A stretch of 64,000 nt of DNA, from NCBI GenBank assembly GCA_963931165.1, contig OZ006985.1, positions 1,364,001 through 1,428,000 of the forward strand, written 5' to 3'. Each line of letters starts with the position of its first letter. The stretch's first letter is position 1. The DNA is from Ornithoclostridium sp944380285. GTDB taxonomy: Bacteria > Bacillota > Clostridia > Christensenellales > UBA3700. The position numbers and the translations under genes were made by a program. A model generated the notes under the pieces. The model was not told where the DNA came from and did no database searches. It saw only the letters and a list, made by a program, of their open reading frames with translations. Shown one piece after another: positions 6,967 through 16,100 of the stretch.

Positions 6967-8589
6967 TTAGTAGTCCATCTGCGGATTCGCCGGCGCCGCC
7001 GGAGCGGGCTCGGGGATATCGGTGACCAGCACTTCGGTGGTCAGCAGGGTAGCTGCGACCGAAGCTGCGTTTTGCAAAGCGCTGCGGGTGACCTTGGTCG
7101 GGTCGATGATGCCGGACTCGATCATGTCGCAATACTCGTCGGTCAGCGCGTTGTAGCCGAAGTTGACGCCGCGCTTGGAGGAGAGGATCTTGTTGATGAT
7201 GACTCCGCCGTCTACGCCTGCGTTCGCCGCGATCTGCTTGATCGGCGCTTCGAGCGCTTTGAGGACGATCATACCGCCCGTCTTTTCGTCGCCTTCCATC
7301 TTTTTGACGAGAGGTTTGACGCGGTCGATCGCATAGAGCAGAGCAACGCCGCCTCCGGGGATGACGCCCTCTTCGACCGCCGCGCGCGTTGCTGCGAGCG
7401 CGTCTTCGATGCGAAGCTTCTTTTCCTTCATCTCGATCTCGGTCGCTGCGCCGACGTTGATGACGGCGACGCCGCCCGCGAGTTTTGCGAGGCGCTCTTG
7501 CAGCTTCTCCTTGTCGTATTCGCTGGAAGTCTCCGCGATCTGGTTGCGGATCGCCTCGACGCGAGCCTTGATCGCGTCCGCGCTGCCTGCGCCGCCGACG
7601 ATCGTGGTGTTGTCCTTGTCCACCTTGACCTGCTTTGCTCTGCCGAGCTGGGCGAGGGTGGCGTCTTTGAGCTCATAGCCGACTTCGCTGCTGATCACGG
7701 TGCCGCCGGTCAAGATGGCGATGTCTTCGAGCATTGCCTTGCGGCGGTCGCCGAAGCCGGGAGCCTTGACCGCAACGCAGTTGAGGATGCCCTTGAGCTT
7801 GTTGAGAACGATCGCGGTCAGCGCTTCGCCCTCGACGTCCTCGGCGATGACGAGCAGTTTCAATCCGTTCTGGACGACCATCTCGAGGATGGGCAGGATC
7901 TCCTTGCCGGACGAGATCTTTTTGTCGGTGATGAGGATGTACGCGTCGTCGAGGACAGCCTCCATCTTGTCTGTGTTGGTGACCATGTAGGCGGAGGTGT
8001 AGCCTCTGTCGAACTGCATGCCTTCGACGGTGGTCAATTCCGTCTTCATTGACTTGGACTCGTCGATCGAGATGACGCCGTCCTTGCCGACCTTCTCCAT
8101 CGCCTCGCTGATCAGCTCGCCGACCATCTCGTCGCCTGCGGAGTTGGACGCGACGTGCGCGATAGCGGTCTTGGAATCGATGGGCTTGCTGATCTTTTTC
8201 AGCTCTTCGACGACGGCGTCGGTCGCGGCGGCGATGCCCTTTTTGAGCACCATCGGGTTGGCGCCGGCGGCGACGTTTTTGAGACCCTCTTTGATGATCG
8301 CCTGAGCGAGGACGCACGCGGTGGTGGTGCCGTCGCCTGCGACGTCGTTGGTCTTGATCGAGACCTCTTTGACCAGCTGTGCGCCCATGTTCTCAAAGCC
8401 GTCGGGAAGTTCGACCTCTTTGGCGATGGTAACGCCGTCGTTGGTGATGAGGGGAGCGCCGTATTTCTTGTCGAGGACGACGTTCCTGCCCTTGGGGCCC
8501 AAGGTGATCTTGACGGCGTCCGCAACTGCGTTTACGCCGACTTCGAGGCTCTTGCGCGCCTCTTCCGCATATTTGAATTTCTTAGCCAT
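6967..8589 (-). CDS. groEL: Chaperonin GroEL (Hsp60)
   Basis: The 540-residue cytosolic chaperonin subunit forms the double-ring folding chamber and hydrolyses ATP. Visible family features are the N-terminal nucleotide-binding stretch VKITLGPKGRNVVLDKKYG, DGVTIAKE, and GDGTTTACVLAQ with the catalytic aspartate region. The C-terminal equatorial domain contains VIPGGGVALLYA. The tail ends in PAAPANPQMDY rather than the GGM repeats common in other bacteria, a shortened form also seen in some Firmicutes. The start has GGAGGCACACC before it, 12 bases after the groES stop. It is co-transcribed with groES under the CIRCE-like operator. Confidence 0.98.
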   Translation of the reverse strand: MAKKFKYAEEARKSLEVGVNAVADAVKITLGPKGRNVVLDKKYGAPLITNDGVTIAKEVELPDGFENMGAQLVKEVSIKTNDVAGDGTTTACVLAQAIIKEGLKNVAAGANPMVLKKGIAAATDAVVEELKKISKPIDSKTAIAHVASNSAGDEMVGELISEAMEKVGKDGVISIDESKSMKTELTTVEGMQFDRGYTSAYMVTNTDKMEAVLDDAYILITDKKISSGKEILPILEMVVQNGLKLLVIAEDVEGEALTAIVLNKLKGILNCVAVKAPGFGDRRKAMLEDIAILTGGTVISSEVGYELKDATLAQLGRAKQVKVDKDNTTIVGGAGSADAIKARVEAIRNQIAETSSEYDKEKLQERLAKLAGGVAVINVGAATEIEMKEKKLRIEDALAATRAAVEEGVIPGGGVALLYAIDRVKPLVKKMEGDEKTGGMIVLKALEAPIKQIAANAGVDGGVIINKILSSKRGVNFGYNALTDEYCDMIESGIIDPTKVTRSALQNAASVAATLLTTEVLVTDIPEPAPAAPANPQMDY

Positions 8590-8601
8590 AGGTGTGCCTC
8601 C

Positions 8602-8889
8602 TTATTGCTCGACGATCGCGAGCACGTCGCTCTGTTTGAGCACGGTAACTTCTTTTTCGTCCAACTTGAAGTCGGAACCGGCATATTTGTTGTAGAGTAT
8701 GACATCGCCGACCTTGACCTGCATGGTCACTTCTTTGCCGTCCACGAGACCGCCGGGACCGACCGCGATGACGCGGGCGAGCTGGGGTTTTTCCTGCGCG
8801 GACGAGGGCAGGAAGAGACCGCTTTCGGTCTTTTCGGGAGCGTCCATCGGCTCGATGACGATCCTGTCGAACAACGGTTTGATGTTCAT
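8602..8889 (-). CDS. groES: Co-chaperonin GroES (Hsp10)
   Basis: The 95-residue GroES caps the GroEL chamber. The sequence begins MNIKPLFDRIVIEPM, with the mobile-loop region EKTESGLFLPSSAQEKPQ and the roof loop VGPGGLVDGKE, and ends in LAIVEQ. The start at 8889 is chosen over an ATG 21 codons upstream because GGAGGT lies 6 bases before it and because the upstream codons would run through the operator. It is the first gene of the groESL operon, with a strong promoter at 8958-8986. Confidence 0.97.
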   Translation of the reverse strand: MNIKPLFDRIVIEPMDAPEKTESGLFLPSSAQEKPQLARVIAVGPGGLVDGKEVTMQVKVGDVILYNKYAGSDFKLDEKEVTVLKQSDVLAIVEQ

Positions 8890-8922
8890 GATTATACCTC
8901 CGAATGATTTCGATGATTTGGT

Positions 8923-8949
8923 TTGGCAGTCAAGCCTCTCGACTGCCAA
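8923..8949 (-). promoter_or_regulatory. CIRCE-type HrcA operator, variant sequence
   Basis: A perfect inverted repeat TTGGCAGTC-N9-GACTGCCAA. The classical CIRCE element is TTAGCACTC-N9-GAGTGCTAA. Spacing is identical and 7 of 9 bases match per arm. The two changed positions are altered symmetrically, so dyad symmetry is preserved. It begins next to the predicted transcription start of groESL, the normal place for HrcA repression. Confidence 0.88.
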
Positions 8950-8957
8950 CATTGCAT

Positions 8958-8986
8958 ATTATAACACGCCAAAGCGGGTATGTAAA
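8958..8986 (-). promoter_or_regulatory. groESL promoter
   Basis: On the minus strand TTTACA and TATAAT are separated by 17 bases. The predicted start abuts the operator at 8949. Confidence 0.88.
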
Positions 8987-9134
8987 GACTTATATGCAAC
9001 TTTTTTGCGACATTTTACCAAATTTTTTCATTTGGCGCCCCAACTGTTAAACTACGGTGAAAAGCGCGCCGCGCGCGGCTTGCGGGCGCCGCCGAAAAAA
9101 GTGTTTTGTCGCGGCTTTTCGGTGCGTTTTGAAG

Positions 9135-9163
9135 TTGCTTTGCGCGCGCGTTTATGGTATCAT
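9135..9163 (+). promoter_or_regulatory. Promoter of the deaminase gene
   Basis: TTGCTT and TATCAT are separated by 17 bases, 22 bases before the start codon, with AGGAG in between. Confidence 0.7.
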
Positions 9164-9185
9164 ATATACAATAGGAGTTTACCGT

Positions 9186-9644
9186 ATGAACAAATGGGAT
9201 CAACGTTTTATGGATATGGCAGAGCAGGTCGCGACTTGGTCGAGCTGCTTCAAACCCGACAGGCACGTCGGCGCGGTCATCGTCAAGGACAAGCGCATCT
9301 TGACGACCGGCTACAACGGCGCGAGTAGCGGCATCAAGAGCTGCACCGAAAAGGGGGAGTGCATACGCATCAAGCTGGGCATCCCCTCGGGGACGAGGCA
9401 TGAGCTGTGCTACGCCGTGCACGCCGAGCAGAACGCGATCATTCAGGCTGCGAAGCTGGGCGTGAGCGTGGACGGCGCGACGCTGTACTGCACGCATCAG
9501 CCGTGCGTGATCTGCGCGAAGATGATCATCAACGCGGGCATCAAGCGCGTCATCTACAAGTACGGCTATCCCGATGAGTTCAGCATGCTGCTTTTCAAAG
9601 AGGCGGGGGTCGAGGTGTGCGATTTCGCGTCCCTTCAAGATTGA
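9186..9644 (+). CDS. dCMP deaminase family protein (ComEB-like)
   Basis: A zinc-dependent cytidine/deoxycytidylate deaminase of 152 residues. The catalytic signature HAE (H79, E81) is followed by PCVIC with C107 and C110, which together bind the zinc. The substrate-side feature GYNGASSG near residue 44 is typical of dCMP deaminases, which supply dUMP for thymidylate synthesis. ComEB of competence operons is the same family and cannot be excluded by sequence alone, but no comEA or comEC is present. The start is set by AGGAG 9 bases upstream. The next gene begins 21 bases later. Confidence 0.9.
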   Translation: MNKWDQRFMDMAEQVATWSSCFKPDRHVGAVIVKDKRILTTGYNGASSGIKSCTEKGECIRIKLGIPSGTRHELCYAVHAEQNAIIQAAKLGVSVDGATLYCTHQPCVICAKMIINAGIKRVIYKYGYPDEFSMLLFKEAGVEVCDFASLQD

Positions 9645-9664
9645 GATAAGGTGAGGAGAAAATT

Positions 9665-12600
9665 ATGTCCGAAGAAAAGAACGTGATCTTTGTCAAAGAG
9701 GGTGCGCTCGAGCTGACATTGGAGTGCGCCGACACGATCGGCTACTACGCGCTTCAAAACGGCATCAGGCTCATCAAGCGTTTCTATCTCAAAAACACTT
9801 CCGAAAACGACATCGAGGACATCCGCATCAAGGTGACCTCAAAGCCCGACTTCATCGTGCCGTACGAGTTCGTGCAGCAGGTGATACCGCGCCGCACGAC
9901 CGCGAGGTTCAACCTCGACGTCAATTGTTCGCCGACCTGCCTCGTCTCGATGGACGAGCGCACCGAGGGCGACCTTGACGTCGAGATCTTTGTCGGCGAG
10001 CAGTCGGTGATGACCGCAAGCGTCAAGACGGACATCCTCGCCTTTGACGAGTGCGACTTTGCCGCTTCGCCCGAATCGCTCGCCGCGTTCGTCAAGCGCA
10101 CCGCCGAGGTCAACAAGACGGTCGCCGACGCCGAACAGCGCGCCCGCGATTGGAAGCTGACGATCTCCAAGGGCTACGGTTCGCGCAACGGTGTGCGCAA
10201 CTATTTCGCCGCATGTTACAGCGTGATCGCCGAGGAGAAGTTCGTGCTTGAAGATACCCCCGGCGACGACTTCAAGGTGGTCTCGCACAAGGAGCTGTTC
10301 GAGTCGGGCATCGCGACGGGCCCCGAGCTTGCGCTGTTCATGGCTTCACTCGCCGAGAGCGAGGGACACAACGCGGTCGTCGGCAAGTTCGGCGGCAAGT
10401 GGTACGCAGGCGTATTCCTCACCGACGAGTGTTGTCCGTCCACGGTATGGGACGACGCCGATTTTCTTGCGAAAAAGACATCTTCGGGGGTCAACGACTT
10501 CACGCTCATCTGCATGGACGACATCTCCGAAGGTTCGTCGTTCGAGAAGGCGGAACGCAACGCCAAAAACGCATTGAAGCGCGCCGACGACGGCGTGTTC
10601 ATCGACGTCAAGCGCGCGCGTATCATCAACATCAAGCCGCTCCCCGAGCGCAAGCGCAGACAGGGCGGCGGATACGACCTCGAAGAGAGCCGCGATTTTG
10701 CGCCCGAATTGCGTCCGTCGCAGATACGCGAGTTCAAGGGCGCGGTCGAAGGGGACAAGGAGACGGGCAAGATCGCGCAATGGGAGCGCAAGCTGCTCGA
10801 CATGGACATGCGCAACGCGCTGCTCAACTTCAAGATCTCGCGCGCGGCGGTCAAATTGCTGACGCCGTCGCTGCAAAATCTGTTTTCCGCGCTCGACCGC
10901 AACAAGACTTTCACCGTCGAGGCGGGAGCGAAAGAGGCGGAAAAGGCGGGCATAGAGCTTGCCAAGGACTTCGCCCACATCGGCTACACCAAGCCTTTCA
11001 CCGACTTTGTCGGGTATGAATATTCCAACAAGCGCATGCTGTCCGTCTACGACTCCAAGGAGCACGAGGGGACGCTGTTCCGTCTCTTCCGCAAGGAGAG
11101 CAGCGTGCAGGAGGAGACGGGCACTACGTCGCTCTATCTCGCCGCCGGCTTCTTGCGCTGGAAGGAGGAGGGCGCGACCGAGTTCAAGTATGCGCCCCTC
11201 TTCCTCTTCCCGGTGAGCATGACGCGCAAGGGGCTTGCCGCGCCGACCTATACGGCGGAGGTCAACACCGACGACGTCAGGCTCAACTCCACGCTTTTGG
11301 AGTTTTTGTACCGCCAATTCAACCTCGACATCAGGGGGTTGGGGACGGTCGCTTTGAGCGGCGAGCAGAGTTATATGTCCGTGATCGCGCGCATCAAGCG
11401 CGAGACGGTGGACATGAAGGGCTGGGAGGTGTTCGGCGACGCGTTTTTGGCGAGTCTGTCGTTCGCCAACTATCAGCTTTGGTACGACATCAAATACCGC
11501 ACCGAGAAATTCCGCGAACATCCGATCGTACGCTCGCTGCTCGACAACAGGCTCGAACTGCCCGAGGGCGCGTTCGACCTGTCCGACCGCAGCAGCGACG
11601 AGGCATATGTCGGGACGGAGAGGATGTATCTGCCGATATCGGCGGACTCGTCGCAATATTCGGCGATCTATGACAGTTTGAGCAAGAGCTTTGTGCTGCA
11701 CGGACCTCCGGGCACCGGCAAATCGCAGACGATCACCAACATCATCGCCAACAACATCGTCCGCGGTCGCCGCGTGCTGTTCGTCGCCGAAAAGAAGGCG
11801 GCGCTGTCCGTCGTTCACCGCAGGCTCAAATCGATAGGGCTTGCCGATTTCTGCCTCGAATTGCACTCGGGCAAGACAAACAAGACCGCGGTGCTCGGGC
11901 AGATCGTCAACACGCTCGGTCTCAAGTCGGGGACGACCGATGTCGACATCAACGAAAAACTCGACGAGATCAAGGAGAGCGTCGACGCGCTGTCGGGCGA
12001 ACTCGAAGCGATGCACCGCAAGCGCTATCTCGGCATCTCGCTCTATGAGGGCATCCTCGAATATTTCGAGAATCAGGACGCGCCCGACTGTTTGAGGATA
12101 GACTCGCTGTTCTATGAAAAATTGACGGCGGAGTCCTTCCGCGGCTATTTGCAGATCCTCGGCGAACTGTCCGTGCGCGCCAAGGAGTGCGGCGACATCC
12201 AAAAGACGCCGTTCAAGCGCATCGGCGGCTTCGAATACGACGACAAGTGGCGTGCGAGCGGCGAGCCGATACTCGAGATCGCGCTCGACCAATTGCGCAA
12301 TCTGCGGGCGTGTGCGCGCAATCTTTTGCCCTATTACAGCGTGCGCACGGTGTCGCTGACCGATCAAAAGCTCAAGGCGCTGTACAAGCTGTCCAAGGGG
12401 CTGGAAAAGGAGTATGCGGCGCACTATTTCGCGCTCAAAGACGGGGGTAAAAAGGACCTCGTCGACAACTATCTCAACCTCAGCAACAAGGCGGCGATGA
12501 TGATGACCGACTACCGCTCGCGGTACGGCGCGTATCCGGCGGAAGTGCCGCAGGACGACCTCGCCGAGGCGGCTGAGGGCAAGAGCCCGTCGCGCAAATT

Positions 12601-15298
12601 GCGCAAGATCATGCCCGACGGCGTCGCAAAGGAGCAGAGGCAGTCCTTCTTCGGCTATCTCGCTCGCTGCGAGCAGACGCGCCGCATGGCGGGCAAGCTG
12701 TACAAGGAGTTGACCGCGGTTTTCGGCGCGCAGAGCGCAGACCCCAAGACGATCGCCGAGTATTGCGACTCGATCGAGGAGCTTTACGGCGCGGCGGCGG
12801 ATCTTTACGCCGACCTCGACGTCAGGGTGTTCGAGGAGAGCTGCGCGGCTTTGACCAAGTACGGTCCCAATCTGCACGGACAATATTACGTCTATGCGTA
12901 CGAGAATTACGAGCGCGCGATCGCGACGTTCTGCGACGTCTATCGCACGGACGGATGGTGCGGCGGCGCGGAGCTGGGCGCGAAGATAGAGTATCTGTCA
13001 AACATTCAAAAGAACTTCGATTACGTCCCCAATTGGTGCCGCTATCAGGAGATCGTCAAGAAGTGCCGCGAGAGCGGGCTTGAATTCGTGCTCGGACCGC
13101 TCGGCAACGGCGAGATCACCGCGCAGGACGTGCTCAGCTGCTTCAAAAAGTGCGTATATTTCAACTTTGTGCGCAGCGAACTGTTGCTCGACGAGACGCT
13201 CAGCCGTTTCTCGGGCATGTCGCTCGAAGAGACGTCCGCCAAGTTCCGCGAGCTTACGGACGAGTATGAGAGGCTGACGAGGGCGGAGATCTACAACCGT
13301 CTCGTCGCCGCGCTGCCGCGCCCCGAGGACGAGGGCGAGCAGAGCACCGAGCGCGTACTGCTGATGCGCGCCGAAAAGACGGGCATGAAGGGGATGACGC
13401 TTCGGACGCTGTTCTCCAACATACCGACGCTGCTCAAAGCGTGCTGTCCGTGCATGATGATGAGCCCGTCGTCGGTCACGCAGTTCCTCGACGTCGACCT
13501 CGACAAGTTCGATCTGGTCATCTTCGACGAGGCGTCTCAGCTGCCGACCTGCAAGGCAGTGGGAAGCATCGTGCGCGGCAAGTCGCTGATCGTCGTCGGA
13601 GACCCGCAGCAGCTGCCGCCGACCACCTTCTTCAACGCCGACGTGCGCGACGAGGACAACTACGAGTCGGAGGACATGGAGAGCATCCTGGACGACTGCC
13701 TCGCGCTGGGCATGCCGCAAAACAGACTGCGTTGGCACTACCGTTCGCGTCACGAGAGCCTGATCGCGTTCTCCAACGCGACGTTCTACGACAACACGCT
13801 GCTCACGTTCCCGTCGCCCAACGAGCTCAACAGCAAGGTGACCTTCCGCTATGTCGACGGCGTCTACGAGAGGGGCGGCGAAAAGTGCAACAAAAAAGAG
13901 GGCGACGAGCTTGTCACCGACGTCATCAAGCGGCTCAAAGACCCGGTCAGGAGCAAGGAGAGCATCGGCGTCGTCACTTTCAACATCGCTCAGCAAAACT
14001 ACATCGAGACCGCGCTCAACAAGCGCATCCACGAAGATGGGCTCGACTCGGCGGCGTTCGAGCGCGAAGAGCCGCTGTTCGTCAAGAACCTCGAAAACGT
14101 GCAGGGCGACGAGCGCGACGTCATTTTGTTCAGCGTCGGCTACGGCCCCGACAAGAACGGCAAATTGTCGCTCAACTTCGGACCCATCAACCAAAACGGC
14201 GGTCAAAAGCGTCTCAATGTCGCGGTCACGCGCGCCCGTTCGGAGATGTGCGTGTTCAGCGCGATACGCGGCAACATGATCGACCTCAGCCGCACCAACA
14301 GCAAAGGCGTAGAGTGTCTCAAATACTTCCTCGAATACGCCGAGCGCGGCAAGGATATGCTGGCGATCAGCAACACCGACATCGGCAGGACGGACGAGGG
14401 CATCGGGCAGCAGCTTGCGCGCGAGCTCAAAGACAGAGGCATCGCGTGTGAGAGCAACGTCGGCGTGTCCGACTTCAAGATCGACGTCGCGATCGTCGAT
14501 CCGCGCAATCCCGACCGCTACATCCTCGCGGTGCTCGCCGACAGCGAGAACGACCTCAAATTCAAGGGCGTACGCGACCGTGTGACGATGCACTCGCGCA
14601 TATTGCGCAGGCTCGGTTGGAATACTTACCATGTCTGGTGCGTAAATTACTTCAACAACCCCAAGCGCGAGATACAGCGCATCAAGGACGCGGTGTCTGC
14701 GCTGGCGGAAAAGCGCGCGCTGGGCAAAAAGGCGATACGCGACATCGTCGCAAAATACAAAGAGCCGTACAAGACGTACGCGGTCAAGCCGGCGGCGAAG
14801 GCGTCGGGCGCGGACTATGTGCTCAATCCGGCGAGCAAGGACAAGATCGTCGAGAAGATACGCGCGATCATCGAGCGCGAATCGCCGATCGAACAGCGCA
14901 CGTTGCTCGCGCGGCTGTGCGCGCAGTTCGGCGTGCCGGCGACCGCGAAGAGAGCGATCGCGCAATTGACCGCCTATACGGACACGTTTGTGTCGTTCCG
15001 CAAAGAGGTCGAGGACAGGGTGTTCTTTGCCGACAAACCGGTCGAGACCTTCCGTCCGTCCGACGCAAAGAATGTCCGCGACATCGCGCGCATGCATCCC
15101 GACGAGATCTTCGCTGCGATCAAGTGTGCGCTCGAGTGCGGAGGTAAGCTCAGCCGCGACGACGCAGTCAAAGAGGCGGCAAATCTGCTCGGCGGAAAGA
15201 AGACGAAGGCGGCGCTCGATTGGATAACCTTTGTGCTCGACGGCGCGATCGCCGAAAAGAGGGTGATCGTCAATGTCGAAGGTATGCTGTCCGTTTGA
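9665..15298 (+). CDS. Giant DUF4011/DUF3320 superfamily 1 helicase with Vsr-like nuclease domain
   Basis: The 1877-residue single polypeptide has an N-terminal beta-rich region (about 1-125), a DUF4011-type segment beginning WERKLLDMDMRNALLNF (near 370), and a Walker A motif GPPGTGKS (680-687). The Walker B is of DEASQ form (1288-1292), followed by GDPQQLPPTTFF and later SF1 motifs including QGDERDVI and NVAVTRAR. A restriction-endonuclease-like (Vsr-type) domain spans about 1578-1665, with DFKIDVAIV, LADS, RDR and LGW. A DUF3320-like C-terminus starts near 1724. Relatives are Upf1-like helicases fused to nucleases, often suspected of nucleic-acid or phage defence. That role is inference, and no other defence gene is nearby. 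GTGAGGAG precedes the start. Confidence 0.9.
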   Translation: MSEEKNVIFVKEGALELTLECADTIGYYALQNGIRLIKRFYLKNTSENDIEDIRIKVTSKPDFIVPYEFVQQVIPRRTTARFNLDVNCSPTCLVSMDERTEGDLDVEIFVGEQSVMTASVKTDILAFDECDFAASPESLAAFVKRTAEVNKTVADAEQRARDWKLTISKGYGSRNGVRNYFAACYSVIAEEKFVLEDTPGDDFKVVSHKELFESGIATGPELALFMASLAESEGHNAVVGKFGGKWYAGVFLTDECCPSTVWDDADFLAKKTSSGVNDFTLICMDDISEGSSFEKAERNAKNALKRADDGVFIDVKRARIINIKPLPERKRRQGGGYDLEESRDFAPELRPSQIREFKGAVEGDKETGKIAQWERKLLDMDMRNALLNFKISRAAVKLLTPSLQNLFSALDRNKTFTVEAGAKEAEKAGIELAKDFAHIGYTKPFTDFVGYEYSNKRMLSVYDSKEHEGTLFRLFRKESSVQEETGTTSLYLAAGFLRWKEEGATEFKYAPLFLFPVSMTRKGLAAPTYTAEVNTDDVRLNSTLLEFLYRQFNLDIRGLGTVALSGEQSYMSVIARIKRETVDMKGWEVFGDAFLASLSFANYQLWYDIKYRTEKFREHPIVRSLLDNRLELPEGAFDLSDRSSDEAYVGTERMYLPISADSSQYSAIYDSLSKSFVLHGPPGTGKSQTITNIIANNIVRGRRVLFVAEKKAALSVVHRRLKSIGLADFCLELHSGKTNKTAVLGQIVNTLGLKSGTTDVDINEKLDEIKESVDALSGELEAMHRKRYLGISLYEGILEYFENQDAPDCLRIDSLFYEKLTAESFRGYLQILGELSVRAKECGDIQKTPFKRIGGFEYDDKWRASGEPILEIALDQLRNLRACARNLLPYYSVRTVSLTDQKLKALYKLSKGLEKEYAAHYFALKDGGKKDLVDNYLNLSNKAAMMMTDYRSRYGAYPAEVPQDDLAEAAEGKSPSRKLRKIMPDGVAKEQRQSFFGYLARCEQTRRMAGKLYKELTAVFGAQSADPKTIAEYCDSIEELYGAAADLYADLDVRVFEESCAALTKYGPNLHGQYYVYAYENYERAIATFCDVYRTDGWCGGAELGAKIEYLSNIQKNFDYVPNWCRYQEIVKKCRESGLEFVLGPLGNGEITAQDVLSCFKKCVYFNFVRSELLLDETLSRFSGMSLEETSAKFRELTDEYERLTRAEIYNRLVAALPRPEDEGEQSTERVLLMRAEKTGMKGMTLRTLFSNIPTLLKACCPCMMMSPSSVTQFLDVDLDKFDLVIFDEASQLPTCKAVGSIVRGKSLIVVGDPQQLPPTTFFNADVRDEDNYESEDMESILDDCLALGMPQNRLRWHYRSRHESLIAFSNATFYDNTLLTFPSPNELNSKVTFRYVDGVYERGGEKCNKKEGDELVTDVIKRLKDPVRSKESIGVVTFNIAQQNYIETALNKRIHEDGLDSAAFEREEPLFVKNLENVQGDERDVILFSVGYGPDKNGKLSLNFGPINQNGGQKRLNVAVTRARSEMCVFSAIRGNMIDLSRTNSKGVECLKYFLEYAERGKDMLAISNTDIGRTDEGIGQQLARELKDRGIACESNVGVSDFKIDVAIVDPRNPDRYILAVLADSENDLKFKGVRDRVTMHSRILRRLGWNTYHVWCVNYFNNPKREIQRIKDAVSALAEKRALGKKAIRDIVAKYKEPYKTYAVKPAAKASGADYVLNPASKDKIVEKIRAIIERESPIEQRTLLARLCAQFGVPATAKRAIAQLTAYTDTFVSFRKEVEDRVFFADKPVETFRPSDAKNVRDIARMHPDEIFAAIKCALECGGKLSRDDAVKEAANLLGGKKTKAALDWITFVLDGAIAEKRVIVNVEGMLSV

Positions 15299-15327
15299 TT
15301 GACAGGCGGGCGCGCGTCTGCTAAACT
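15299..15327 (+). promoter_or_regulatory. Probable promoter of the M50 protease-scpAB operon
   Basis: TTGACA and TAAACT are separated by 17 bases. The -35 overlaps the stop codon of the helicase gene. Confidence 0.6.
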
Positions 15328-15365
15328 ATATCAATGCGGCGTAAGGGAGAAGAAGCAGGGAAGAT

Positions 15366-16091
15366 ATGCTGATAAGTTTGATAATGTCGCTGGTGTCGTC
15401 CGACGACCTTTTGCTCGGCTTTGTCGCCGTCATCGCCTACTTGATAGCGATCTGCGGCGCGATCGTGTTGCATGAACTTGCGCACGGGCTCGTCGCGTAT
15501 TGGAACGGCGACTACACCGCGAAGGCGGCGGGCAGGTTGACCCTCAACCCTGTCAAACACTTTGATCTGATAGGCTTTTTGATGCTTGCGGTGATAGGTT
15601 TCGGTTGGGCGAAGCCCGTTCCGATCGACAGCCGCAACTTCCGCGACTACAAAAAGGGAATGATCACGGTCTCGCTCGCCGGGGTGATTTGCAATTTTTT
15701 GCAGGCGTTCCTCGCGACGGCGTTCATCGCGATCTTGGCGGCGATCGTCGGCGACACGATCGTCTTCGAGTCAAAGAATGCGGGCTACTATTTCACGCAA
15801 TTCTTCGTGATGTTGCTCAGCTATTCGGCTACGGTCAACCTGACGTTGATGGCGTTCAACCTCATCCCGATCTTTCCGCTTGACGGCTTCCGCGTCGTCG
15901 AGACGCTCGCAAAGCCGTACAACAAATACGTCGAGTTCAACTATCGTTACGGACAGCTGTTGCTGCTCGGGCTGCTGATCTTGGGCAACGTGCTCGGAAG
16001 GTTCAGCCCCTATCTCGACATCCTCGGGCTGTACATGAACGCGGTCAGAGACGCGATGTTCAAACTGTTTTCACTGATATTGGGGGGATAA
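15366..16091 (+). CDS. Site-2 protease family (M50) membrane metallopeptidase
   Basis: A 241-residue multi-pass membrane protein. The zinc-binding motif HELAH occupies residues 36-40 in the first helices. The third ligand region NLIPIFPLDGFRVVE lies near residue 168, which is the NPxPxxPLDG form of this family. This compact form (YwhC/Rv1417-like) has no PDZ domain. Such proteases cut substrates within the bilayer. In this genome it sits next to scpA with a 9-base gap, an arrangement common in Firmicutes. It is probably not SpoIVFB, the SigK-processing enzyme, because there is no CBS domain and no SpoIVFA neighbour, but that cannot be proven here. Confidence 0.88.
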   Translation: MLISLIMSLVSSDDLLLGFVAVIAYLIAICGAIVLHELAHGLVAYWNGDYTAKAAGRLTLNPVKHFDLIGFLMLAVIGFGWAKPVPIDSRNFRDYKKGMITVSLAGVICNFLQAFLATAFIAILAAIVGDTIVFESKNAGYYFTQFFVMLLSYSATVNLTLMAFNLIPIFPLDGFRVVETLAKPYNKYVEFNYRYGQLLLLGLLILGNVLGRFSPYLDILGLYMNAVRDAMFKLFSLILGG

Positions 16092-16100
16092 ACCGACTAC

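Noticed and set aside
10346..15097. Very long open frames on the minus strand opposite the giant helicase (845 and 699 codons).
   Set aside because: They have no recognisable domains or ribosome sites and follow from the codon pattern of a GC-rich gene on the other strand.
9186..15298. A multi-gene defence island around the giant helicase.
   Set aside because: Both sides are housekeeping genes (deaminase, groESL, M50 protease, scpAB). Only a single-gene role can be considered.
15366..16091. SpoIVFB.
   Set aside because: The HELAH motif and size fit the general site-2 protease family, but the CBS domain and a SpoIVFA partner are missing, and location beside scpA is typical of the YwhC-like group.
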